The position numbers and the translations under genes were made by a program. A DNA stretch of 64,000 bases, from contig JAZOOJ010000006.1 of assembly GCA_045655005.1 (NCBI GenBank), positions 1-64,000 of the forward strand. The letters are read 5' to 3'. The notes under the pieces are model-generated. The model searched no databases and had not been told where the DNA came from. It saw nothing but the letters and a program-made list of their open reading frames with translations. Below, piece by piece: positions 1 to 8,271 of the stretch (the first letter of the stretch is position 1; each line of letters opens with the position of its first letter). Source of the stretch: UMGS1908 sp045655005 (GTDB lineage Bacteria > Bacillota > Clostridia > Christensenellales > UBA1242).

Positions 1-100
1 CAATTCTAAATGTCTATAACCTTAGGACTGTTTTTATTTAAAATTAATTCATATTTAAATAAGCTGTTGAATATCCTTAAGTATAAGCAAAAGGAGGCTA

Positions 101-1570
101 TTGAAAAATATGAATATTTACGAGTCAATTGCAAGCCGAACCAATGGTGATATTTATGTTGGTGTGGTAGGTCCTGTAAGAACAGGCAAATCGACATTTA
201 TATCAAGATTTATGGAAAAGTTGGTTCTGCCAAATATAAAAGATTTTAATGATAAAAGAAGGGCGGAAGACGAATTGCCACAGTCTGGTAATGGAAAACT
301 TATTATGACAATGCAACCAAGATTTGTTCCAAATGAAGCCGTTGAGATTTCATTGGACGGAAACGCAAAAGCAAGGGTAAGACTTATTGACTGTGTGGGT
401 TATTTAATTGATGAGGCAGTTGGACATACCGATGGGGATAATCCAAGGCTTGTAAAAACGCCTTGGTCTGACGAGGCAATTCCATTTAGTCGTGCGGCGG
501 AGATAGGAACTCATAAAGTAATTGCTGACCATAGTACGATTGGGATAGTTGTAACTACTGATGGGACAATTGGCGAAATTCCAAGGAAAAATTATATTGA
601 AGCTGAAGAAAGAGTTGTTAATGAGCTTAAAGATTTAAACAAACCTTTCATAATTGTGCTAAACTCGGCAACTCCTACCTCAGAAGAAACATATAAATTG
701 CGTGTTGCGATGGAAGAAAAGTATAGTGTTCCTGTGTTAGTAGAAGATGTTGACAATATGTCAGAACAAGATTTTAACAAGGTCTTAGAAAAAGTTTTAT
801 TTGAATTTCCAGTAAACAAAATAAATATTTCACTTCCTGAATGGATGACAAGCCTATCTAGTGATAACGAGATTATTACAAAAATTTTAAATGAAGTATC
901 CGCACTAAATCTTTCAAAAATGACAGACTATACAAAAGCTTTTAATTTGTTTCAAAGTTTAGATGATATAGCGTGTCCTGTCGTTGAAGATATCAATCTT
1001 GCAATTGGCGAAGTAAATTATCACATTGGAGCATCTAAGGGGTTGTTCTATAAAACGCTAAGTGATATAAGCGGTGTTAATATATTTAACGATTTTGATT
1101 TGATTAACTATATGACCGAAGCATCAATTGCAAAAGCAGAATATACAAAATTGCAAGAAGCACTTGAAAATGTAAATGATACTGGTTATGGAGTTGTGAT
1201 ACCAAGTGTAAATGATTTGGAGTTGTCTAAACCAGAAGTAGTAAAAAGGTCAGGGAATTCGGGGGTTAAACTTAAAGCAAAAGCTTCAAGTTTGCATATA
1301 TTAAAAGTTGATGTCGAAACCGAAGTAACGCCAGCGGTTAGCGGTATTGGAATAACCGAGGGAATGCTTACATCGGGCGAAGTTGATGAAGAGACTCAAA
1401 AGTCAATTTGGAACACAAATATGTTTGGGAAAACTTTATCTGAACTTGCTCACGATGGTATTGTAAATAAAGTTCAAGCATTCCCTGAGGAGGCTCAAAT
1501 TAAAATGCGTAGAACTCTAAGTAAAATTACTAATGAGGGGAGAGGCGGAATAATTTGTATCTTACTATAA
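101..1570 (+). CDS. spoIVA: Stage IV sporulation protein A (spore coat morphogenetic ATPase)
   Basis: SpoIVA is an ATPase that polymerises on the outer forespore membrane and forms the basement layer on which the spore coat is built. The P-loop GPVRTGKS is visible at residues 24-31, the length (489) is close to the usual size of about 490, and the C-terminus ends in the family-like GRGGIICILL. Two starts are possible: TTG at 101, which aligns best with the N-terminus of known homologues but lies only 3 nt after AGGAGG (92-97), and ATG at 110, which lies 12 nt after it. The gene is monocistronic and is followed by a strong terminator. Together with ylbJ it indicates a spore-forming lineage. 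Family assignment is secure; the start is not. Confidence 0.95.
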   Translation: MKNMNIYESIASRTNGDIYVGVVGPVRTGKSTFISRFMEKLVLPNIKDFNDKRRAEDELPQSGNGKLIMTMQPRFVPNEAVEISLDGNAKARVRLIDCVGYLIDEAVGHTDGDNPRLVKTPWSDEAIPFSRAAEIGTHKVIADHSTIGIVVTTDGTIGEIPRKNYIEAEERVVNELKDLNKPFIIVLNSATPTSEETYKLRVAMEEKYSVPVLVEDVDNMSEQDFNKVLEKVLFEFPVNKINISLPEWMTSLSSDNEIITKILNEVSALNLSKMTDYTKAFNLFQSLDDIACPVVEDINLAIGEVNYHIGASKGLFYKTLSDISGVNIFNDFDLINYMTEASIAKAEYTKLQEALENVNDTGYGVVIPSVNDLELSKPEVVKRSGNSGVKLKAKASSLHILKVDVETEVTPAVSGIGITEGMLTSGEVDEETQKSIWNTNMFGKTLSELAHDGIVNKVQAFPEEAQIKMRRTLSKITNEGRGGIICILL

Positions 1571-1574
1571 ATGT

Positions 1575-1607
1575 AAACCAGTCGCAAAAGATGTGACTGG
1601 TTTTTTT
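1575..1607 (+). terminator. Intrinsic terminator of spoIVA
   Basis: A 9-bp stem (AAACCAGTC at 1575-1583 with GACTGGTTT at 1595-1603) is followed by a run of T (1601-1607), directly after the spoIVA stop codon. Confidence 0.9.
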
Positions 1608-1650
1608 AATTGAGATAGATTAAAACTTAATACAAAAAGTGTGTAAAATC

Positions 1651-1679
1651 TTGACATTTTGACAAAATTGGTGTACACT
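1651..1679 (+). promoter_or_regulatory. Promoter of the thrS leader
   Basis: A perfect -35 TTGACA (1651-1656) is followed after 17 nt by TACACT (1674-1679). Transcription would start near 1686, shortly before the leader ORF. Confidence 0.8.
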
Positions 1680-1702
1680 AATAATCGTTAAGGAGAAAAA
1701 TT

Positions 1703-1759
1703 ATGAAAAAGTTAGTAGTTTTCCAACTTAATATAACCACCACAACCATATTAATTTAA
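1703..1759 (+). CDS. Threonine leader peptide (18 aa) of the thrS attenuator
   Basis: This short ORF reads MKKLVVFQLNITTTTILI and then TAA. It has its own ribosome binding site (AAGGAG at 1690-1695, 7 nt before ATG). Codons 12-15 (1736-1747) are ACC ACC ACA ACC, four threonine codons in a row, followed by Ile, Leu, Ile. It lies between a promoter and an intrinsic terminator upstream of threonyl-tRNA synthetase. This is the arrangement expected for ribosome stalling on uncharged tRNA-Thr, as in the proteobacterial thr operon leader. The role is inferred from sequence; no homologue is claimed. Confidence 0.8.
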   Translation: MKKLVVFQLNITTTTILI

Positions 1760-1881
1760 TATGGTGTTTTGTGCGTGTAGATTTAATTAAAGATTATTAA
1801 CAAAGACGGTAACAAAACTCCAAAATGTTACTGTCTTTTATTTTTTTAAGATAGTAACAAGTGAAGTGTTACTGTCTTTTT
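1745..1881 (+). promoter_or_regulatory. Ribosome-mediated transcription attenuator controlling thrS
   Basis: Alternative hairpins are visible. Segments 1 and 2 pair as ACCATATTAA (1745-1754, inside the leader ORF) with TTAATATGGT (1756-1765). Segment 2 can instead pair with segment 3: TGGTGTTTTGT (1762-1772) with ACAAAACTCCA (1812-1822), 11 positions with one mismatch. Segments 3 and 4 form a terminator: AAAGACGGTAACA (1802-1814) with TGTTACTGTCTTT (1826-1838) and a T-rich run to 1847. A second, similar terminator hairpin follows: AAGATAGTAACA (1848-1859) with TGTTACTGTCTT (1867-1878). Stalling at the Thr codons would block segment 1, free segment 2 and favour read-through. No T-box core sequence is visible, although T-boxes are the usual control of Bacillota thrS. 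Confidence 0.75.
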
Positions 1882-1897
1882 GTTACTTGGAGGATTT

Positions 1898-1954
1898 ATG
1901 ATATATTTAATTATCAGTAAAATAAAAATTATTACCCGAAAGGGTTGGTTATAG
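1898..1954 (+). CDS. Possible second short upstream ORF (18 aa) before thrS
   Basis: ATG at 1898 follows a good GGAGG (1889-1893) by 4 nt and opens an 18-codon ORF rich in isoleucine, ending in TAG 44 nt before the thrS start. A small ACCC-GAAA-GGGT hairpin lies at its 3' end. Whether it is translated or regulatory cannot be told from sequence; it could be chance. With the leader ORF and the two terminators it accounts for the 428-nt gap between spoIVA and thrS. Confidence 0.25.
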   Translation: MIYLIISKIKIITRKGWL

Positions 1955-1998
1955 ATTTTAGTAAAAAAATTTAATTAATAGAATATAGGAGAATTATT

Positions 1999-3441
1999 AT
2001 GGAATTAAAAAATAGAGAGGAAATAGTAAAAGATATTAAAAAAGATTATTTTTTATTGCTCCCAAGCGGGGAAGAAATTCAATTGGATTTATCCCAGAAA
2101 GAAGAAGTTTTAGAAAAATTAGAAAAGTATGGATATCCTGAATTAATTGATTATGTAAAAGCCGAAGAGTTGCCAGGCGAGATAAAGCAAGAAGCTCCAT
2201 CAATTAAAGAAATGAAAAGATTAGAACTTGTCGACAACGAAAGTTCAAGTGATAGCGGTAACCACAGAATGTATCCTAATGGACAGCTTATGTTTAGTCT
2301 GATTAAAGATTGGCAAGAAAGAATTGCAAAGTATGAATTAGGAGCGATGGAGATAGGCTCACCATTGTTTTATAATAAAGCGGATGAGCAGATACTTGCT
2401 CAATGTGGTTCATTCCATGAAAGGCATTATTCGGTAAGAGTTCCAGACGACCCAAACAAAGAATTTATTTTAAGATTTGCCGCCGACTTTGGCTTGTTTA
2501 AAATGGTACAACAAGCACAATTTAGTTATAAACAATTACCACTAAGATTTTTTGAATATTCAGAGAATTTTAGATATGAAAAATCCGGAGAACTTTCAGG
2601 GCTTAAACGTGATAGATTTTTCCATATGGCAGATATCCACTGCTTTTGTAAAGATGAGGCACAGGCGATACAAGAATACAAAGATATTTGTTGCAAATAT
2701 GAAGATTTAAACTCTGGTATGGGTATTAAATATGCAAACGTTTTACGAATAGTAGATGTGTTTTATGATAAATTTAAAGCAGAATTAGTCGAACTTGTAA
2801 AGTATGCTGGTCGTCCATTATTTATTGAAAGAATGGATAAGATGAAGCATTATTGGGCGATGAAACATGAATGGCAATCGATTGATAGCGTACATGGCAA
2901 TCAGCAATTGTCTACTGTTCAATTTGATGTGAAAGAGGGTAAGGTGTATAATATCGTTTATGCTAATGAGAATGGCGAAAAAGAAAATTGTATTATAGTT
3001 CACTCATCGGTTGGTGCGGTAGAGAGATGTATGTATGCAATTTTAGAAGAATCGTTAAAACTTGAAAGACCGGTGTTGCCGTTGTGGCTTTCACCTGTGC
3101 AACTAAGAATTTTGCCAGTAAATAACGAAATGCATTTGAAGTTTTGTGAAGAGTTGCATTTTGATGGAGTTAGATATGATATAGACGACAGAAATGAAAA
3201 GTTGGGCAAAAAGTTGGTTAGAGCAAGGCAGGAATGGATACCATATGTTATTGTTGTTGGAGATAATGAAATCTCAGGGGGAAAATTTAAAGTAAATGAC
3301 AGATGCAATAATAGTGTCTATGAAATGAGCAAGCAAGAACTTGAAGAGTTTATAAAAAAACAAATAGCAGGTTTTCCGTACAGACCAATAGCCCTTTCAA
3401 AGCACATAAGTAAGCGTCCATCTTTTTATGGTGCGTTATAA
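1999..3441 (+). CDS. thrS: Threonyl-tRNA synthetase, archaeal type, lacking editing domain
   Basis: This enzyme charges tRNA-Thr with threonine. The catalytic core and anticodon domain match archaeal-type ThrRS: LRFAADFGLF, YKQLPLRFFEYSENFRYE, GLKRDRFFHMADIHCF, a KHYWAMK segment, motif-3-like VHSSVGAVER and the tail FPYRPIALSKHIS. At 480 aa it is much shorter than bacterial ThrRS (about 640 aa), and no N2-type or archaeal editing domain is seen; about 75 unassigned residues precede the core. The zinc cysteine of the family (AACFGQ in archaeal enzymes, from memory) is replaced by Asp163, while the His ligands correspond to H214 and H335. The ATG follows TAGGAG with normal spacing. It lies alone behind the threonine attenuator, which independently supports its specificity. 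Confidence 0.9.
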   Translation: MELKNREEIVKDIKKDYFLLLPSGEEIQLDLSQKEEVLEKLEKYGYPELIDYVKAEELPGEIKQEAPSIKEMKRLELVDNESSSDSGNHRMYPNGQLMFSLIKDWQERIAKYELGAMEIGSPLFYNKADEQILAQCGSFHERHYSVRVPDDPNKEFILRFAADFGLFKMVQQAQFSYKQLPLRFFEYSENFRYEKSGELSGLKRDRFFHMADIHCFCKDEAQAIQEYKDICCKYEDLNSGMGIKYANVLRIVDVFYDKFKAELVELVKYAGRPLFIERMDKMKHYWAMKHEWQSIDSVHGNQQLSTVQFDVKEGKVYNIVYANENGEKENCIIVHSSVGAVERCMYAILEESLKLERPVLPLWLSPVQLRILPVNNEMHLKFCEELHFDGVRYDIDDRNEKLGKKLVRARQEWIPYVIVVGDNEISGGKFKVNDRCNNSVYEMSKQELEEFIKKQIAGFPYRPIALSKHISKRPSFYGAL

Positions 3442-3446
3442 TTAAG

Positions 3447-3485
3447 TTAAATACACTCAAACACTTTCAAGTTGAGTGTATTTAA
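3447..3485 (+). terminator. Intrinsic terminator of thrS
   Basis: A 14-bp stem (TTAAATACACTCAA at 3447-3460 with TTGAGTGTATTTAA at 3472-3485) follows the stop codon and is followed by TTTTAAC. Confidence 0.85.
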
Positions 3486-3549
3486 TTTTAACAATAAATT
3501 TACTTTTCTTTTTATATTAAATTTGATATACTAATATAAGGAGAATTTT

Positions 3550-4467
3550 ATGGATATTTTAGCTGTTGGTGCGAATAAAACTGTTGGAAAGGTTCTGTAT
3601 GGAATCTCTAAACTTTGCGTAAATTTTAATAAAAAAGTTAAAGGAGTAAGGAAATCTAAAACTGTTTACCCAATTATTGGAAATAAAGAAAATAATTTTC
3701 AAGTGTGTTTTCCAATAGAAAGTGGTCAACAAAAAAGCTTTCCAGTAGTTTTTTATTTTCATGGTGGTGGCTGGACTGGGTATGATAAATGCTATTACCA
3801 TACTTTTTGTAAAAGAGTTGCAAAAATGGGTGCGGTTGTATGTAATATAAATTATTCGCTTGCTCCAAAATCCAATCTAAAACAAATAATTAAAGATTGT
3901 ATCGAAATTATAATCAAGGCACAAGATTATCTTGAATATAATTATAGTATTGACAAAAATAAATTGTTCGTTGCGGGAGATTCTGCTGGGGCACATATTT
4001 CTGCGTTGATTGCGGGGCTTGTGTCTACTGGTAAAATGGTAGAATTATATCCTGATTTTAAAGGAAGCGAATTAAATATATTTGGAACAATGCTCTTTTA
4101 TGGCGTTTATGATTTAAAAAGTGTGTTGGACTCTGAATTTCCATCAATTGAGTTTTATGTCAGAAATGCGATGGGGGAAAGTTTTGAATTTGATGACAAA
4201 AAGCAAGAATTGTCGCCGATTAATTATGTTACTAACAATTTCCCAAAGACAATGATTGTAAGTGGGGAGATAGACAGATTACATGAAAGTCAGTCAAAAG
4301 TTTTCTATGAAAAATTAGTCGATTGCGATGTTGATGTGCAATGTCTATTTTTTGATAAAGATACTAAAATGGGCAGACACGGATTTATTGCATTTGATGA
4401 TTTTAAAGCAAACATAATAACAAGAAAAGATATTGAAAAATTTTTAAATAATAGTTCGGAGGAATAA
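3550..4467 (+). CDS. Alpha/beta hydrolase, esterase/lipase type
   Basis: This is a probable carboxylesterase of the hormone-sensitive-lipase-like group. The oxyanion-hole motif HGGGW is at residues 71-75 and the nucleophile motif GDSAGAH has Ser145. A C-terminal Asp in VSGEIDRLHE and a His in MGRHGF complete the likely triad. There is no convincing signal peptide, so it is probably cytoplasmic. AAGGAG lies about 6 nt before ATG. The stop TAA overlaps the lspA start by one base (TAATG), so the two are translationally coupled. An extended -10 (TATACT at 3527-3532) lies upstream without a clear -35. The substrate cannot be told. Confidence 0.85.
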   Translation: MDILAVGANKTVGKVLYGISKLCVNFNKKVKGVRKSKTVYPIIGNKENNFQVCFPIESGQQKSFPVVFYFHGGGWTGYDKCYYHTFCKRVAKMGAVVCNINYSLAPKSNLKQIIKDCIEIIIKAQDYLEYNYSIDKNKLFVAGDSAGAHISALIAGLVSTGKMVELYPDFKGSELNIFGTMLFYGVYDLKSVLDSEFPSIEFYVRNAMGESFEFDDKKQELSPINYVTNNFPKTMIVSGEIDRLHESQSKVFYEKLVDCDVDVQCLFFDKDTKMGRHGFIAFDDFKANIITRKDIEKFLNNSSEE

Positions 4468-4919
4468 TGATAATTACTTTATCTTTGGTGATTTGTTTAG
4501 TGGTTGTGTTTTTGGACCAATTTACAAAAGTTATGCTAATGGATGTTTCTTTCACATACATTCCATATGTTCTGTATAACGTCCCAACACTTAATGATGG
4601 AGCCGCATTTTCAATGCTGAGCGGTGCAAGAGTTTTTTTTATAATTTTTACAACAATAGTATTGTTTGTTTTAGGTTGGTTTTTATTTACAAATATATTT
4701 TCCAAATCCAAATTTTTTAAAATAACACTTGGAGTATTGGCGGGTGGAATACTTGGAAATTTTATTGACAGATATTTTATTGGAGAAGTTAGGGATTTTT
4801 TATATTTAGAACCTTTTGGTTTTATTTGCAATATTGCAGATATTGCAATTTGCATTGGTACGGCAATGCTTTGTGTATATATAATATTTATGCACAAATT
4901 CAAATCAGACAAAAGTTAG
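4467..4919 (+). CDS. lspA: Lipoprotein signal peptidase (signal peptidase II)
   Basis: This membrane aspartic protease removes signal peptides from prolipoproteins after lipid attachment. The protein has four predicted transmembrane helices in 150 aa. Conserved signatures are NDGAAFS, GGILGNFIDRYF, VRDFL and CNIADIAI; the two catalytic Asp residues lie in GNFIDR and NIADI. It overlaps the preceding esterase by one base and is followed 22 nt later by an rluD-type gene, the same lspA-rluD order as in many Bacillota. The RBS GGAGG lies inside the end of the esterase gene. Confidence 0.95.
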   Translation: MIITLSLVICLVVVFLDQFTKVMLMDVSFTYIPYVLYNVPTLNDGAAFSMLSGARVFFIIFTTIVLFVLGWFLFTNIFSKSKFFKITLGVLAGGILGNFIDRYFIGEVRDFLYLEPFGFICNIADIAICIGTAMLCVYIIFMHKFKSDKS

Positions 4920-4941
4920 AAAATGGAGTGAATATTTTGCT

Positions 4942-5850
4942 ATGAGAGAAATACTTATTGTAGATAAAGATAACGCAGGCAAGCGATTAGATGTTTTTTT
5001 GAATGAGCAAATTCAAGATGTTTCAAGGTCGCAAATAAAAAAATCTATTGAAAGTGGTCAAACATTAGTTAATGGTGAAAATTTAGTAAAAGCTGGCAAA
5101 ATTTTAAAAGTTGGCGATGAAGTAGATTTTACCGAGTTGGAAAACGAAATAAATGCAACCCCTGAAAACATACCACTAAATATTGTGTATGAAGATGAGT
5201 ATTTGGCTGTAATCAATAAGCCACAAGGGATGACAGTTCATCCGGCTCCAGGGAATTATTCTGGGACGCTTGTAAATGCAATTCTATATCACTTTAACGG
5301 GAACATAAGTGATGTAGGCGGGGCTATCAGACCAGGTATAGTACATAGAATTGATAAGGATACAAGTGGACTATTAGTTGTGGCAAAAAATAATAAGACT
5401 CATTTTGATTTAGCAAAACAAATTGCGGTGAAGTCTTGTAAGCGTCAATATGTTGCATTGGTTGAAGGTGTTATGAAAAGTGATAGTGGTATAATTAATG
5501 AGCCAATCGGAAGAAGTGAAAATGACAGAAAGAAAATGGCTGTTGTGTCATCTGGCAAGACTGCTGTTACACATTATACAGTTTTAGAACGATTTAAAAA
5601 CCACACACTTGTGCAGTTTGACTTAGAAACAGGTAAAACCCATCAAATTAGAGTTCATTCTAAGTTTATTGGTCATCCAATTGTTGGTGATAAAACCTAT
5701 GGTTTCAAAGAACACAAATTTAAATTAGAAGGTCAATTACTTCACGCAAGAAAATTAACATTTCAGCATCCAGAGAATGGAGAGAGTTTGACTTTTAGTT
5801 GTGAAATACCAGATTATTTTGCAAAAATTTTAAAAGTTTGCAAAAATTAA
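4942..5850 (+). CDS. Ribosomal large-subunit pseudouridine synthase, RluD family
   Basis: This enzyme isomerises uridines in 23S rRNA. An N-terminal S4 RNA-binding domain (about residues 12-75) is followed by the catalytic domain with the signature HRIDKDTSGLLVVAK, in which Asp138 is the expected nucleophile, and GKTHQIRVHSKFIGHPIVGD. The length of 302 aa is typical. It probably belongs to one transcript with lspA. Which uridines it modifies (RluD-like or YlyB/RluA-like) cannot be read from sequence alone. Confidence 0.93.
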   Translation: MREILIVDKDNAGKRLDVFLNEQIQDVSRSQIKKSIESGQTLVNGENLVKAGKILKVGDEVDFTELENEINATPENIPLNIVYEDEYLAVINKPQGMTVHPAPGNYSGTLVNAILYHFNGNISDVGGAIRPGIVHRIDKDTSGLLVVAKNNKTHFDLAKQIAVKSCKRQYVALVEGVMKSDSGIINEPIGRSENDRKKMAVVSSGKTAVTHYTVLERFKNHTLVQFDLETGKTHQIRVHSKFIGHPIVGDKTYGFKEHKFKLEGQLLHARKLTFQHPENGESLTFSCEIPDYFAKILKVCKN

Positions 5851-5863
5851 AAACAAAATGTTC

Positions 5864-5892
5864 TAGACAAAACAAATTATAGATGATATAAT
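5864..5892 (+). promoter_or_regulatory. Promoter of the small membrane protein and probably tig
   Basis: TAGACA (5864-5869), 17 nt, then TATAAT (5887-5892), just after the rluD-type gene. Confidence 0.65.
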
Positions 5893-5919
5893 TAATTAGT
5901 CTGTTTAAAAGGAGATACT

Positions 5920-6294
5920 ATGACATATTTAGATGAAAGAGATGATACCATTCAATATGGATTAATGACGTCGTTTTCACTTGCTACGATTGCAGTTGCA
6001 ATTTATGTTCTTTTAGGAAGCTTTTTTGCTGCGTACTTTGCAATAGCACTTTATGCTTTGTCTTTTATTGCAATTTGTTTATTTGCGATAAGAAAGATTT
6101 TCTTAGTTTTAAATTTTAAAGAAAGACTTTTAAATTATGAAGCAGACCCAACAAATGTAATTGACTTAAAGTTTGTTGAAAGAAAAGAAAATGCTTTAAA
6201 AATTATAAAGTCTACAATTGTTAAAGAAACTATTAAAATTATAGTTTCTGGTGCTTTTGCAATTTTTGCAATTATAGTACTTGTATTATTTTAG
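5920..6294 (+). CDS. Small membrane protein of unknown function (124 aa)
   Basis: I do not recognise a family. The sequence shows two adjacent hydrophobic helices (about residues 17-60), a charged middle segment of about 40 residues, and a C-terminal helix (about 100-124). A good AAGGAG precedes the ATG and a promoter precedes the gene. It lies 36 nt upstream of trigger factor with no visible terminator between them, so the two may be co-transcribed. Confidence 0.75.
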   Translation: MTYLDERDDTIQYGLMTSFSLATIAVAIYVLLGSFFAAYFAIALYALSFIAICLFAIRKIFLVLNFKERLLNYEADPTNVIDLKFVERKENALKIIKSTIVKETIKIIVSGAFAIFAIIVLVLF

Positions 6295-6330
6295 TATCTT
6301 AAATTAAAATGTTATTAAAGGAGAAGAAAA

Positions 6331-7617
6331 ATGAAATATACTATTAACGAAAAACAAGACAACGAAATTAAAATTGATTTCACATTAACCGAAAAAGAAT
6401 GGGAAGAAGCTGTTGAACATGCTTATCAAAAGAATAAGGGTAAGTACAGCAAAGAAGGATTCAGAAAGGGTAACGTCCCTCGTTCAATTTTAGAAAAAAC
6501 CTATGGCGAATCAATGTTTTATGAAGATGCATTGAACGATTGCTTTCCAAAATACTATACTGAAATGCTTTCAAAAGAAAAAGAATTATATCCAATTGAT
6601 TATCCAGAAATCAGCGTTGAAAAAATGGATAAGACAGGTGTTAAATTTTCTGCCATTATTGTAGTTCTTCCAGAATTTGAAGTTGTAAACTATAAAGGTC
6701 TTTCAATTAAAAAAGATAAAGTTTCTGTTACAGAAAAAGAAGTAAATGAAGAACTTGCTAAACTTCAAGAAAGACACGCAAGATTTGTTGAAGTTACGGA
6801 CAGAGCCGTAAAAGAAGGGGATTTAATTAACCTTAATTACTCAGGAAAACTTGATGGCGTTAAATTTGATGGTGGAACAGCAGAAGACCAAGAACTTACA
6901 ATTGGTTCACACACATTTATACCAGGATTTGAAGAACAAATGGTAGGAATGACAATTGGCGAGGAGAAAGACATTGATGTTACATTCCCAGCTGAATATC
7001 ATTCAAAAGAGCTTGCTGGAAAGCCAGTAGTATTTACAGTTAAGGTTCTTGGAATACGTGAAAAAGAACTTCCAACTCTTGATGATGAATTTGCAAAGGA
7101 AGTTTCTGAACATGAAAGTCTTGACGAATTAAAGAAGGCAACAAAAGACAAAATTAAGCACGAAAAACAACATCATGCTGAACATTCTGCTGAAGCTAAG
7201 TTAATTGATGCTATTGTTGAAGGGGTTGAATTATCAGTTCCAAAACAAATGGTTGAAAAACAACTTAATTATATGGTAAATGACCTTAATGCAAGACTTG
7301 CATCACAAGGATTTTCAAAAGAAGCATATTTTGAATTCTTAGGAACAACAGAAGATGCATTTAAGAAAGAAAGAGAAAAAGATGCTGAGAAGTCTGTAAA
7401 GACAAGTCTTGTTCTTGAAAGAATTGTTGAAAAAGAAAAAATCGAAGTAACCGAAGCTGAAATTGATGAAAAGGTTAAAGCTCTTGCAGAAATGTATGCT
7501 CAAACTGTTGAAAACATCAAGAAAATGCTAGGCAATGAAGGATTGTCTTCTGTAAAACAAGAACTTTTGACAAATAAGGTTATAAACTTCTTGAAAGAAA
7601 ACAATGAAATTGCATAG
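6331..7617 (+). CDS. tig: Trigger factor (ribosome-associated chaperone, peptidyl-prolyl isomerase)
   Basis: Trigger factor binds the ribosome near the exit tunnel and assists folding of nascent chains. The N-terminal ribosome-binding loop is visible as GFRKGNVPRSILEKTYG. An FKBP-type isomerase domain follows (about residues 155-240), and the helical C-terminal chaperone domain ends near residue 428. The length is typical of the family. It heads the conserved tig-clpP-clpX-engB series. AAAGGAG lies before the ATG. Confidence 0.97.
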   Translation: MKYTINEKQDNEIKIDFTLTEKEWEEAVEHAYQKNKGKYSKEGFRKGNVPRSILEKTYGESMFYEDALNDCFPKYYTEMLSKEKELYPIDYPEISVEKMDKTGVKFSAIIVVLPEFEVVNYKGLSIKKDKVSVTEKEVNEELAKLQERHARFVEVTDRAVKEGDLINLNYSGKLDGVKFDGGTAEDQELTIGSHTFIPGFEEQMVGMTIGEEKDIDVTFPAEYHSKELAGKPVVFTVKVLGIREKELPTLDDEFAKEVSEHESLDELKKATKDKIKHEKQHHAEHSAEAKLIDAIVEGVELSVPKQMVEKQLNYMVNDLNARLASQGFSKEAYFEFLGTTEDAFKKEREKDAEKSVKTSLVLERIVEKEKIEVTEAEIDEKVKALAEMYAQTVENIKKMLGNEGLSSVKQELLTNKVINFLKENNEIA

Positions 7618-7660
7618 ACTTATATTGTAAGAAATAAAATTATTAGCAAGGAGAACTTTT

Positions 7661-8254
7661 ATGAAAGAAATGGATTATATGGTTCCTATGGTAATTGAAC
7701 AAACCAATCGTGGAGAGCGTTCATACGATATTTATTCAAGGCTTTTAGAAGATAGAATAATTTTTATATCAGGCGAAATTAACGATGCAACAGCAAATCT
7801 TGCTATTGCACAATTGATATACCTAGAAGGGAAAGATCCGGACAAAGACATTATGATGTACATAAACAGTCCCGGAGGAAGCGTTGTTTCGGGAATGGCA
7901 ATTTACGATACAATGAATTATGTAAAGTGTGATGTAAGAACAATTTGTGTTGGAATGGCTGCTTCTATGGCCGCTGTATTGCTTGCGTCTGGAACAAAGG
8001 GCAAAAGATTTGCTCTTCCAAACAGTGAAATTATGATTCACCAACCATTGGGTGGTGCGCAAGGCCAAGCAAGTGATATTGCAATACATGCTCAACATAT
8101 TTTAAAGACAAAGAAAAAATTAAATAGCATTTTATCAGAGAAATCTGGTCAAGATATTCAGACTATTGAAAAGGATACTGACAGGGACAATTTTATGTCT
8201 GCATCAGAAGCATTAAAGTATGGTCTAATAGACAAGATTTTTGATAAAAGGTAG
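7661..8254 (+). CDS. clpP: ATP-dependent Clp protease proteolytic subunit
   Basis: ClpP is the barrel-forming serine protease that degrades substrates fed by ClpX or other Clp ATPases. The catalytic triad is complete: Ser102 (GMAASMAAV), His127 (MIHQPLGG) and Asp176 (TDRDNFM). Length 197 aa is typical. ATG at 7661 follows CAAGGAG; an internal ATG at 7670 is an alternative. clpX follows immediately. Confidence 0.97.
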   Translation: MKEMDYMVPMVIEQTNRGERSYDIYSRLLEDRIIFISGEINDATANLAIAQLIYLEGKDPDKDIMMYINSPGGSVVSGMAIYDTMNYVKCDVRTICVGMAASMAAVLLASGTKGKRFALPNSEIMIHQPLGGAQGQASDIAIHAQHILKTKKKLNSILSEKSGQDIQTIEKDTDRDNFMSASEALKYGLIDKIFDKR

Positions 8255-8271
8255 AAATATTGGAGAATAGA

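Noticed and set aside
1..100. Sigma-E promoter of spoIVA
   Set aside because: A CATATT-like -35 can be seen near 48-53, but no acceptable CATACAAT-like -10 follows at the right distance.
1571..1998. T-box riboswitch before thrS
   Set aside because: No AGGGTGGAACCGCG-like T-box sequence or specifier stem was found; the leader-peptide arrangement explains the region better.
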